A stretch of 64,000 nt of DNA from assembly GCA_020633895.1 (NCBI GenBank), contig JACKCT010000008.1, positions 119,720-183,719 on the forward strand, read 5' to 3'. This DNA is from Deltaproteobacteria bacterium. Lineage in GTDB: Bacteria > Lernaellota > Lernaellaia > JACKCT01. Position numbers and translations under genes: made by a program. The notes under the pieces were generated by a model. That model searched no databases, was not told the DNA's origin, and was given only the letters and a program-made list of their open reading frames with translations. Positions 8,389 to 15,855 of the stretch are shown in pieces (the stretch's first letter is position 1; each line of letters opens with the position of its first letter).

Positions 8389-8424
8389 TGCCGTAGCCTT
8401 GGCGAAGGCTGGTCAGCAAGCGGC
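8389..8424. repeat. Intergenic hairpin repeat, copy 1 (partial)
   Basis: 8395-8424 is identical over 30 bases to 28261-28290. It contains the hairpin AGCCTT-GGCG-AAGGCT. The flank TAGTGCCGTAG begins with the kinase stop codon and is the reverse complement of the edge seen at 28488-28497. The rest of the gap to 8493 shows no further signal. It lies between convergent genes. Confidence 0.7.
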
Positions 8425-8493
8425 TGCCCACGGGGTTTCAAAAGTCCCAACACGCAATTCCATCAAAGCGTCATCGCAAGAACGCCCAAAAAT

Positions 8494-8919
8494 TTACTTC
8501 TTATCCGGCTTATGGGACGGCACGGACACCGGCGTCGGCGCGGGTGTCGGGACCGCGGTCGCCTCGGGGGCGCCTTCCGGCGCGGGGGCGAAGTCGGCCA
8601 ATTCCAGTTTGAACTTGTCCGTATGGTGGCCGCCGGCGGTGACGATGACGGTCATGGGCTGGGGCTTGCCGTACTTGAATTGGAAATTGCCTTCGTCGTC
8701 GGTCTTGCCGGTGAGCATCGTTTCCCCGGCCGCGTCCAGCACGGTCACATCCGCGTTTTTCACCTTGCCGCCGGAACTGAAATAGGCCGACACGTTCACG
8801 AAGGGCCCGTCCACCTCCGCCCAAACGCCGACCCCATGAGCCGAGGCCGTCGACGCCGCGAAAAAGAACGCGACCACAACGAGCGCGAACGCGCCCCAAA
8901 CATTTCGAAGCGAATGCAT
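8494..8919 (-). CDS. Exported small beta-sandwich protein, metal-transport associated
   Basis: A 141-residue protein with a signal peptide (ALVVVAFFFAASTASAHG). The mature part looks like a carboxypeptidase-regulatory-like beta sandwich: VNVSAYFSSGGKVKNADVTVLDAAG, DDEGNFQFKYGKP. It ends in a Pro/Ala linker and HKPDKK. A mature N-terminal His-Gly and later HH could contribute metal ligands. It is the last gene of the metal ABC transporter operon. Similar domains sit beside nickel/cobalt and zinc uptake genes (NikK/CbiM-associated). Exact role unknown. Confidence 0.7.
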   Translation of the reverse strand: MHSLRNVWGAFALVVVAFFFAASTASAHGVGVWAEVDGPFVNVSAYFSSGGKVKNADVTVLDAAGETMLTGKTDDEGNFQFKYGKPQPMTVIVTAGGHHTDKFKLELADFAPAPEGAPEATAVPTPAPTPVSVPSHKPDKK

Positions 8920-8967
8920 GCTCCGTACTCCTATATCAGCTATGTCAGATCGACTATTGCGTCTCGA

Positions 8968-9729
8968 TTACTGCATCTCGACGGTGTTGACCCACATGAC
9001 CGCGCCGATCTCCACCGGCTTGTCCTCGCCGGACGGGTCAGGCAGCTTGAAGGACGCCTCTTCCAGCGCCGCGAAGCCCCACCACCCGGCTTTGGGCATG
9101 GCGTAGGTGAACACGCCGTTCTCGTCGGCCTTGACGACCTGGATGTTGAACACCTCGCCCGGCGACTTCACGCCGGTGGTGTTGTCGTAGGACACCTCGA
9201 TTTCGGCGTTCGGCACCGGCTTGCCGTCCATCAGAACCTGGCCGGTGAAGACGTTGCCCGCCCACAGGCCGTAGGGGCGCGTCAGCGGCTTGATCTCGAT
9301 GGGGAAGCCGACCATCTCGTCCCAGCCCTCTTCCAGGCCGTACGCCTGCACCACCGACTTGGTGTAGTGGATGATGTGCTTGTCCTCGGCGGGCTCCCAG
9401 TACGACGCGGGCTCGCAGTAAAAGACATAGTCGCCCGGCTTCTTAAGCTGATACTGGGCCACGTAGGTACGGGCGTCGCCTTTCTTTGCCACGGCGAGGG
9501 AGCCGAGCAGGTCGGTCTTCTTGCCCCCGGCGAGCACGCCGAATTGCTTGGGTTTTTCGTTGTCCATCAGCGCCTGCTCGAAGGGATGGGCGAAGCGCAC
9601 GTCGATGGTGATCTTCGCGTCGGAACGCTCTTCGACGACCGCCATGGACGGCTGCACCACGAAGAAATGCGCGAACGCCGACGACGGAATCGCCAGCGCG
9701 AAGGCCAAAGCCAAGATCATTCGTTTCAT
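8968..9729 (-). CDS. DUF4198-family periplasmic protein
   Basis: A 253-residue protein. A signal peptide (MKRMILALAFALAIPSSAFA) leads to a mature protein beginning HFFVVQPS, the usual His start of DUF4198 proteins. Two beta domains follow: a metal-binding-like first half (FAHPFEQALMD), then a carboxypeptidase-regulatory-like second half (GKPVPNAEIEVSYDN). ATG 9729 was chosen because GGAGG lies 8 nt upstream; an upstream TTG would include that ribosome site. DUF4198 includes NikK-type proteins of nickel uptake. Here it follows a Zn/Mn-type permease, so it is probably a periplasmic metal carrier or sensor. Confidence 0.8.
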   Translation of the reverse strand: MKRMILALAFALAIPSSAFAHFFVVQPSMAVVEERSDAKITIDVRFAHPFEQALMDNEKPKQFGVLAGGKKTDLLGSLAVAKKGDARTYVAQYQLKKPGDYVFYCEPASYWEPAEDKHIIHYTKSVVQAYGLEEGWDEMVGFPIEIKPLTRPYGLWAGNVFTGQVLMDGKPVPNAEIEVSYDNTTGVKSPGEVFNIQVVKADENGVFTYAMPKAGWWGFAALEEASFKLPDPSGEDKPVEIGAVMWVNTVEMQ

Positions 9730-9749
9730 GGACGGATCCTCCAAACCCT

Positions 9750-10643
9750 TTAGAGTTCACCCTGGCGAGCGCCCGCGCGGCCGGTGAGCTGCCGTAAAAT
9801 CAAGGTGGCGTAGAAGATGACGGCGCCGACCAGCACGATCGCGCCGCCGGTGGGCACCGGCCACACGCCCGAGAGCACGAGTCCCAGCAACGTGCTCGCG
9901 GTCGAGAAGACCATGCTTAGGTAGAAAAACTGACGCAGGTTGCCCGCGATGTTCTGCGCTCCGGCGGCCGGCACGACGATCAGCACCAGCACCAGCAGCG
10001 CGCCGATGAGCTTGAGCGAGGCGACGACCACCGCCGTCATCACGGTGATAAACAGATATTCCACCCACACCTCGGGGATGCCCCTCGCCTTGGCGAGTAC
10101 CGGATTGAAGCTCACCAGCATGGTGCGGTTGAACAGACGATAGGCGACGATCGACGCGACGACGGCCGTGACCGCCAGGACGGCGATGTCCTTGTCCGAG
10201 AGCGTGATCAGACTGCCGAAGAGGATGGCCTCGACCTGATGGATGTTGAACTGCTTGGTCACGGCGACCAGCAGCACGATGCCCAGACCCAGAATCTGCG
10301 CCAACACAACGCCGATGACGGTGTCCGACGAAAAGCGGGTGCGCCGTTTTACCCAGGTCATCAGCAGCGCCATGATCAGGCAAAAGCCGTAGAGCCCGGC
10401 GTAGGTGCCGTCGATGGGCTCGCCGAAAAGCAGCCCGAGCGCCACGCCGGTCAGCGACGCGTGGCCGACCGTTTGCGTAAAGAACGAGAGCTTCTTGGTG
10501 ACGACCAGCGTGCCCATGCCGCCGAGCACCGGGCCGATGATCAACGCCGCGATCAGGCCGCGGATCATGAAGGCGTGCTCGAACATGCCGGGCAGATAGC
10601 CGCCCCGCGCCAACTCGGCGATGGCGTCGTAAAGACTCGTCAC
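9750..10643 (-). CDS. Metal ABC transporter permease (ZnuB/MntB type, ABC-3 family)
   Basis: A 297-residue protein with about eight to nine membrane helices. The family pattern is clear: FEHAFMIRGLIAALIIGPVLGGMGTLVV, then VGHASLTGVALGLLFGEP and a final helix pair around LVLIVVPAAGAQNIA. It forms the membrane channel of a divalent-metal importer with the adjacent ATPase and binding protein. Its ATG overlaps the ATPase TGA by 4 bp. Metal specificity (Zn, Mn or Fe) cannot be read from the sequence. Confidence 0.92.
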   Translation of the reverse strand: MTSLYDAIAELARGGYLPGMFEHAFMIRGLIAALIIGPVLGGMGTLVVTKKLSFFTQTVGHASLTGVALGLLFGEPIDGTYAGLYGFCLIMALLMTWVKRRTRFSSDTVIGVVLAQILGLGIVLLVAVTKQFNIHQVEAILFGSLITLSDKDIAVLAVTAVVASIVAYRLFNRTMLVSFNPVLAKARGIPEVWVEYLFITVMTAVVVASLKLIGALLVLVLIVVPAAGAQNIAGNLRQFFYLSMVFSTASTLLGLVLSGVWPVPTGGAIVLVGAVIFYATLILRQLTGRAGARQGEL

Positions 10644-11410
10644 GGCCCCTCCTCCCCAAGCGGCGCCGCGCCGACGCCGAACAGCGCGTCGACGTGCTGC
10701 TCGTCGGCCAGTTGGGCGGCGGGGCCCTCAAAGATCGCTCGGCGGTTGAGGCCGGTCACGAAATCCGCCACGCGACGCACCATCGCCAGGTCGTGAGCCA
10801 CCATCAGAATCGTGGTGCCGTGCTCGTCGCGAAGTTCGGTGAGGATTTCCTCAATGATGCGCGCGCCGTGCTCATCCACGTTGCTGGCCGGTTCGTCGAG
10901 GATCAGGAACTCCGGCAGCGGCGTCAGCGCCTGGGCCAACAGCACGCGACGCAATTCGCCGCCGGACAGGGAGCCGATGCGCTGGTCGAGCAGGCGGTGC
11001 GTGCCGGTGCGTTCCAACCATCGGCCCGCGTCCTTCCAGTCGAAGCTCGGGCGCTTGGCGAACGCGGCTCGGGAGTCGAGGAAGAGCTTGAAAAAATCGC
11101 GGACGGTGATCGGCAGAGAGTGGTCGAAATCCAGAAACTGGGGCACGTATCCCAGGCGGCCCGACTCGCGGAAGTAGAGCCGGATGTCGCCCTCATGAGG
11201 CAGTCCGCCCATGACCGCGCGGATGAGCGTCGTCTTGCCGGCGCCGTTGGGGCCGATGAGCGTGTGGATCGTCCCCGGCTCGACGTGCATGTCGACCGCG
11301 TCGAGAACCCGTTCGCGCTCAAAGGCCACCGACACGCCGGTGACGGCCAGCATGGGCGCATCGGCGGCGGCCACCGTCGCGGCGGAGTCAGCGGGGCTAT
11401 TGGGTGTCAC
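10640..11410 (-). CDS. Metal ABC transporter ATP-binding protein (ZnuC/MntA type)
   Basis: A 256-residue protein. Walker A is GPNGAGKTT, the signature LSGGELRRVLLAQAL, Walker B EFLILDEPASNVDEHG, and the switch His lies in MVAHDLAMV. The size and the sequence after Walker A fit the ABC-3 metal importer ATPases. It starts 14 bp inside the binding-protein gene and overlaps the permease start by 4 bp. An N-terminal tail of about 20 Ala-rich residues precedes the domain; a later in-frame Met (MLAVTGVSV) is an alternative start. Confidence 0.93.
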   Translation of the reverse strand: MTPNSPADSAATVAAADAPMLAVTGVSVAFERERVLDAVDMHVEPGTIHTLIGPNGAGKTTLIRAVMGGLPHEGDIRLYFRESGRLGYVPQFLDFDHSLPITVRDFFKLFLDSRAAFAKRPSFDWKDAGRWLERTGTHRLLDQRIGSLSGGELRRVLLAQALTPLPEFLILDEPASNVDEHGARIIEEILTELRDEHGTTILMVAHDLAMVRRVADFVTGLNRRAIFEGPAAQLADEQHVDALFGVGAAPLGEEGP

Positions 11411-12335
11411 GCACGGCCTCGACGATGGTGTTCAGGTTTTTCTCCATCTTCGCCTCGAACAGGTCGTCGGTGTACTCCCCGCCGGAGACGTGGGAGAGCG
11501 AATAGAGCTTGCATCCGGTCTCCGCGGTGATGATGTCGACGTACTTCTTGTCGTAGTCCAGTTCCGTGAACAGGATATTCGCGTTCGCCGTCTTGATGCG
11601 CTTGATGGTGTCCTGCAACTGGCGAGGGTTGGGCTCGATGCCGTGGCGCGGCTGGATGACGGCGACAACGTTCAGGCCGAGTTCCTGGAGGATGTAGCTG
11701 TAGCCGTCATGCACGGAGGCGATGCTCGCCTTGCTCGTGTCCATTTTGTTGATTTCGGCCAGGGCGTTGCCCAGCAGACGGCGCAGACGTTTGGAATACG
11801 AACGGGCGTTGGCGCGATAGAAGTCGGCGTTGTCCGGATCGATGCTGCCCAGATCCTGGGCGATGTTGGCGATCTGCTGCGTCCCGCTGGTAATCGACAG
11901 ATAGCTATGGCTGTTGTAGGCGACCTGGGAGGCGTCCTCGCCCTCGGGCACGTCAATGTGGATCTTGATCAGCGGCACGCCCCGATTCGGCTCAATCTGT
12001 TTGAGGTTTTCCTGCCCCGCGGACTTGAGCATGGGCTTGATGAATTCGTCGTGCCCCAGGTTGTTCACGACGATTGCCGAAAGCCCCTTCAGGTTCGCCA
12101 GATCGACGGGACGCGGCTGGTAGGAATGGGGATCGGCGTTGGCCGGGATGATCGGCACCACGTCCATCTTGTCGCCCACGATGTTGCGCACCCAGGAATA
12201 ATACGGGTGCAGCGTCACGCCGATGCGAGGCTTGGGCGCCTCTTCCTCGTCCTGGGCGGCGGCGGACCCGGCGAGGATCAGGCACAATGCCAAGGCACTC
12301 ACCCCAACCGCCCAACGCGCGAAGGAACGTCTCAT
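11397..12335 (-). CDS. Metal ABC transporter substrate-binding protein (ZnuA/TroA family)
   Basis: A 312-residue protein with a signal peptide (ALALCLILAGSAAA). The cluster A-1 binding-protein layout holds: a first His near LHPYYSWV, ADPHSYQPRP, VVNNLGHDEF, a long linking helix, then IQPRHGIEPNPRQL and LFTELDYD. Several of these His and acidic residues would ligate the metal. There is no His-rich loop. The start ATG overlaps the TGA of the preceding membrane-protein gene, with GAGGTGAGG as the ribosome site. Confidence 0.9.
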   Translation of the reverse strand: MRRSFARWAVGVSALALCLILAGSAAAQDEEEAPKPRIGVTLHPYYSWVRNIVGDKMDVVPIIPANADPHSYQPRPVDLANLKGLSAIVVNNLGHDEFIKPMLKSAGQENLKQIEPNRGVPLIKIHIDVPEGEDASQVAYNSHSYLSITSGTQQIANIAQDLGSIDPDNADFYRANARSYSKRLRRLLGNALAEINKMDTSKASIASVHDGYSYILQELGLNVVAVIQPRHGIEPNPRQLQDTIKRIKTANANILFTELDYDKKYVDIITAETGCKLYSLSHVSGGEYTDDLFEAKMEKNLNTIVEAVRDTQ

Positions 12336-13051
12336 TCCTCACCTCCCCTTTTGACCGGCTGCTGGCCGCTGGTGGTCTGCTTGAACGCCCGGGCGTCCGG
12401 CGGCTTTTGCAGCATGGGATCGTTAGCGTCGACCACCCACGTCCATCCGTCGATCGCCAGACGTTCGCCGGGATAGGCCCGCTGGGGGTCACGGTGGACC
12501 CAGACCTGGGCGGCGAGCCGCTGATTGGGATCGTAATCGGCCCCGGGGTGGGGGCTGGGGTGATAGTCCGTATGCAGGTCGATCACGCGCAGGATGTAGC
12601 TGAAGTCCTGGTCGGAATCCGGGTTGTAGCCGATGTAATCCACCCACGTGCTGTAGTCGTAGGTCTCCCACACGAATCCCTGGAGATCCTTGGGCACCAG
12701 GCTCTTGGCGAAGGGCGGAATCATCTCGTATTCCAGCAATTCGGCCTCGGGGAAAAAGCCGTTTTGGTCACGCAGGGCGCCGATGTCCTGCACCGTGGCC
12801 AGGAGCGAGCGATAGAGAGTGCGTTGGCTGTCGTTGAGCCCGTCGGAGAGGCGTTGGTAGGGACGCAGGTAGAGCTGTTCCTCGTTGGCCGCCAGGGAGA
12901 GAAAGCGCAGGCCCATCGCCAGGACGATGACGCCCACGGCCAAAAGCAGCCCCAGCGTCTCCCGGCGCGCGTCAAGGGGATGGACGACGACCTCGCGAAT
13001 CGGGCCGCCGGCCGCCGCCTGAGCTTGGGCGATACGGATTTTTCGGGACAT
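12332..13051 (-). CDS. Single-pass membrane protein in metal-uptake operon (DUF6162-like)
   Basis: A 239-residue protein. A short cytoplasmic N-terminus is followed by one membrane helix (about 32-50, LGLLLAVGVIVLAMGLRFL) and a periplasmic domain of about 185 residues with many Tyr, Trp and His (DLHTDYHPSPHPGADY). I recall DUF6162 proteins in ZnuABC-type operons, and the size and layout fit; the name is tentative. The gene is translationally coupled to the binding protein (ATGA). It may assist metal handover. No catalytic motif seen. Confidence 0.65.
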   Translation of the reverse strand: MSRKIRIAQAQAAAGGPIREVVVHPLDARRETLGLLLAVGVIVLAMGLRFLSLAANEEQLYLRPYQRLSDGLNDSQRTLYRSLLATVQDIGALRDQNGFFPEAELLEYEMIPPFAKSLVPKDLQGFVWETYDYSTWVDYIGYNPDSDQDFSYILRVIDLHTDYHPSPHPGADYDPNQRLAAQVWVHRDPQRAYPGERLAIDGWTWVVDANDPMLQKPPDARAFKQTTSGQQPVKRGGEE

Positions 13052-13064
13052 GAAAGCGGTCCGA

Positions 13065-14372
13065 TTAAGGCGGCGTATACGCGTTGGAAACGCGCCACCG
13101 CAGGGAGGATAAGTAGTCCCGGTCGATCCACCGGGCCTGGTACTCGGGCGTGGCGTCCACTTTTTCCAGGAAGAGCTTGACCAGTTCCTGGCGGGTGGGC
13201 GACTTGAGGATGCTGCGGAAGTAGAGGAAGTTCATCCCGTCTTTTTCCGGCGGAAGCACCTGGGCGCCGTACTCGCGGATGATTTCCTCGGCCGCCAGGA
13301 AGATCAACTCGGTCGTCGTGACCTTTTGCCGATATCGACGCGGCAGGATATCCAGTCGGTCGACCTCGTCGCCGATCGTGTACGCCGTGCGAATCTGGTT
13401 GATGCGTGCGAATTTCGAGTTACGCCAATAAACTTCGTTGTAAATCGGACCGTGAATGGCCAGGAATTCACCCAAGGTGATTTCGTGGTCGTTCACCTTC
13501 AACAATAAGGTGCTGTTCGGCAGGCCGCCCACCGTCTCGATCTCGCCGACTTTCAGGTCGTAGGGCGTTTTTTCAAACAGATCCTGCCGATATTGAATCC
13601 AACGCATCCGGCGGAGACGGCGGGTTTTTTCCGTCGCCTTGTCCGGGTCCTGCAGCAGTTCGTCTTCGATGTTAGCACGCTGCTCGGGCGATAGCTCTGC
13701 GACAAATTGACGCAGCCCTTCCACCGTCGGTTCCATGGGACCGAACATCACCAGATCCTGCAAGAAATCCATCTTGATATGCATCGCCATGCATTCGATC
13801 ACTTCGGCGGTGTCCGATTTGTTGATGTCCGGATTGGCCTTGGCCTTCGCGGCCATCAGGGTCAGCCGGGCATGGTGGTCGGCCTCGGCAACGACCCACT
13901 GGGGAAATTCGGTGGTCATCTTGGGCGAATCCGGGGGCAGCCCGACGTAGCCCTTCATAGTCTTGTTGACGTTTTCCGGATTGCGTCGGGTGAGTTCCTC
14001 GAAGAGCCAAAATCGAATCTGGAAAGTGCGTTGGAGGGATTCTCGCTTGAGCTGATAGCCGCCCACATTGCGGATGAAGGCGAAGAAATCGTCGCGGGTT
14101 TTCTTCTCGTCGCCGATTTTGATGACCGCCTTGTCCGGCTCGGAGGCGTTCTTCGGGACGATGTGGAACTGGTACTCCAGGCGCGGCTTGATCGTGCGCG
14201 TGGACATGGCGCCGGAGACCGGATCGGTGCCGCCGGTCCAGGGCTCGTCGGGTCCATGGCCCACCATCGGTCCCAAGGCGAAAGCCGGGCCGACGGTGAG
14301 CAGAACGACAAGGGCGCAGGCGGCCGACACCCACGCCGGACGGACTCCCATACTTCGGAACTTTCGCGACAT
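13065..14372 (-). CDS. Exported protein of unknown function, first gene of metal operon
   Basis: A 435-residue protein starting at an ATG preceded by a GA-rich GAAAGAAGAGAG site; an in-frame ATG 63 bp upstream has no ribosome site. The signal peptide (ACALVVLLTVGPAFA) leads to a mature GPMVGHGPDEPW. Two short segments (KAVIKIGDEKKTRDDFFAFI and LLKVNDHEITLGEFLAIHG) resemble the SurA/PpiC N-terminal pattern of a strand followed by a helix, but no PPIase domain is recognisable. It is His- and Met-rich around MAMHIKMDFL and VVAEADHHARL, which may fit a metal-related role. Possible periplasmic chaperone; unproven. Confidence 0.6.
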   Translation of the reverse strand: MSRKFRSMGVRPAWVSAACALVVLLTVGPAFALGPMVGHGPDEPWTGGTDPVSGAMSTRTIKPRLEYQFHIVPKNASEPDKAVIKIGDEKKTRDDFFAFIRNVGGYQLKRESLQRTFQIRFWLFEELTRRNPENVNKTMKGYVGLPPDSPKMTTEFPQWVVAEADHHARLTLMAAKAKANPDINKSDTAEVIECMAMHIKMDFLQDLVMFGPMEPTVEGLRQFVAELSPEQRANIEDELLQDPDKATEKTRRLRRMRWIQYRQDLFEKTPYDLKVGEIETVGGLPNSTLLLKVNDHEITLGEFLAIHGPIYNEVYWRNSKFARINQIRTAYTIGDEVDRLDILPRRYRQKVTTTELIFLAAEEIIREYGAQVLPPEKDGMNFLYFRSILKSPTRQELVKLFLEKVDATPEYQARWIDRDYLSSLRWRVSNAYTPP

Positions 14373-14504
14373 TCTCTCTTCTTTCGGAAATTGACACCGG
14401 GCATGCCCCGCCGACCGCACGACAGGCCGCTTCATGCTAGGAGCCGACCGGAAGGGTTGTCAAACGGTGAAAAAACAGCGGGAAGCGGTGCGTTCGGCCG
14501 CGGA

Positions 14505-15683
14505 TCAATCGTCGACGCGGATCGGAACCGCCTCCAGGGCCGCTTCGGGCGGCGGAGCCTGGTCGTCTTGATGGGGCCAATGCAGCGGCCAGGTGAAATG
14601 GAAGGTGGCGCCGAATCCGGGGCGGGAATCCAGTCCGACCCGGCAGCCCAGGGATTCGACGATTTTTTTGACGATCGCCAAGCCGACGCCCGTGGACTCG
14701 ACCTCGTCCTTGGGGCGAAGTGTCTGGAAGATTTCGAACACCTTGCCCGAAAACCGAGGGTCGATACCCGGGCCGTTGTCCGTCACGGAGATCCGCGTAT
14801 GCCACGGTCCCTCGTGCGTCGCGTGGACGCGGACACGGCCGTCGGATTTGTCATTGTAGCGAACGGCGTTGCTGATGAGATTTTGCAAGACTTGTTGCAA
14901 CGGCGTGCGGGCCGTATGCAGCGTCGGGAGCGACGGATCGGCCTCCACCGAGAACCCCGTCGGCAAATCCAACATCTCGACGATGTCGCGCACCATTTCG
15001 CCGACGTGAATCTGCTCAACCTGGGTGTGGTCAAGGCCGGTGCGGGCATATTCCAGCAGGCGGGTGAGCAGATCGTTCATCATGGATACCCGCTTGCGCA
15101 GAAAATCCATTTTTTCCCGGGTTTCGCCGGGGATGCCCTCGCCCAGGTCTTCCTCGATCATCTGCGTCAGATGCAGAATCCCTCGCAGGGGCGCCTTGAG
15201 ATCGTGAGACGCGACGGAAGCGAAGCGATTGAGGTCTTCGTTGGCCCGCTGCAAATCCCGCGTGTGGCGCACCAGGCGATCCATCGATTTTTTGCGCTCC
15301 AGGGCGTAGAGCACGCACCGCTCCAGAACCTCCGGGGCGTATTCCTTGCGGATCAGATAGTCCTGCGCCCCGCCTCCCAGGGCGGCCAGTCCGGCCGCCT
15401 GATCGTCCGTTCCGGCAATGGCAATGATCGCGGCGCCGGGCCAGCGGCGCTGGACGTCGGAAATTTTGCGCGGGGCTTTACCGCCGGGAAGGTCGAGATT
15501 CAGGAAGATCACGTCGGCCGGCGTGTCCATGGGCAACGTCATGGCCTCGGCCATGCTGTAGGCGTATCGACAGGAAAATCGCAGGCGCGTGCTCGCCGTC
15601 AGAGCCGGCTCGATGAGCTTCGGTTCCACCGCGCGATCGTCAATCAACAGGACATTGATCGGAGACTTAAACTCGGTCAGCAT
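14505..15683 (-). CDS. Hybrid sensor kinase: degenerate receiver plus HisKA/HATPase
   Basis: A 392-residue protein. The N-terminal receiver-like domain (about 10-130) keeps the acidic pocket D15-D16 and K113, but the phosphoacceptor position is N62: the usual D-L-N-L-P is N-L-D-L-P here. HisKA carries H160 in ASHDLKAPLRG, and the ATPase boxes are NLISNAVRYN, DNGPGID and GVGLAIVKKIVE. No membrane helix, so it is cytosolic. The ATG at 15683 is preferred over a TTG at 15701; neither has a strong ribosome site. No partner regulator lies next to it. The ORF ends about 130 bp before the metal operon. Confidence 0.85.
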   Translation of the reverse strand: MLTEFKSPINVLLIDDRAVEPKLIEPALTASTRLRFSCRYAYSMAEAMTLPMDTPADVIFLNLDLPGGKAPRKISDVQRRWPGAAIIAIAGTDDQAAGLAALGGGAQDYLIRKEYAPEVLERCVLYALERKKSMDRLVRHTRDLQRANEDLNRFASVASHDLKAPLRGILHLTQMIEEDLGEGIPGETREKMDFLRKRVSMMNDLLTRLLEYARTGLDHTQVEQIHVGEMVRDIVEMLDLPTGFSVEADPSLPTLHTARTPLQQVLQNLISNAVRYNDKSDGRVRVHATHEGPWHTRISVTDNGPGIDPRFSGKVFEIFQTLRPKDEVESTGVGLAIVKKIVESLGCRVGLDSRPGFGATFHFTWPLHWPHQDDQAPPPEAALEAVPIRVDD

Positions 15684-15855
15684 CGCTGTTATGTCTTTCA
15701 ATGACTGGCAGCCGAAGAACGCATCCTCCGATGCGCCTTCCTTGTTCCCACACCGACGACATACTAACGTACTAGTCGTTCCAATATCGACGATCGCACG
15801 CCGAACGCCAAGACATTTTTAGTTATTGTAGGGATAGATTACTTAGGAACCGGGA

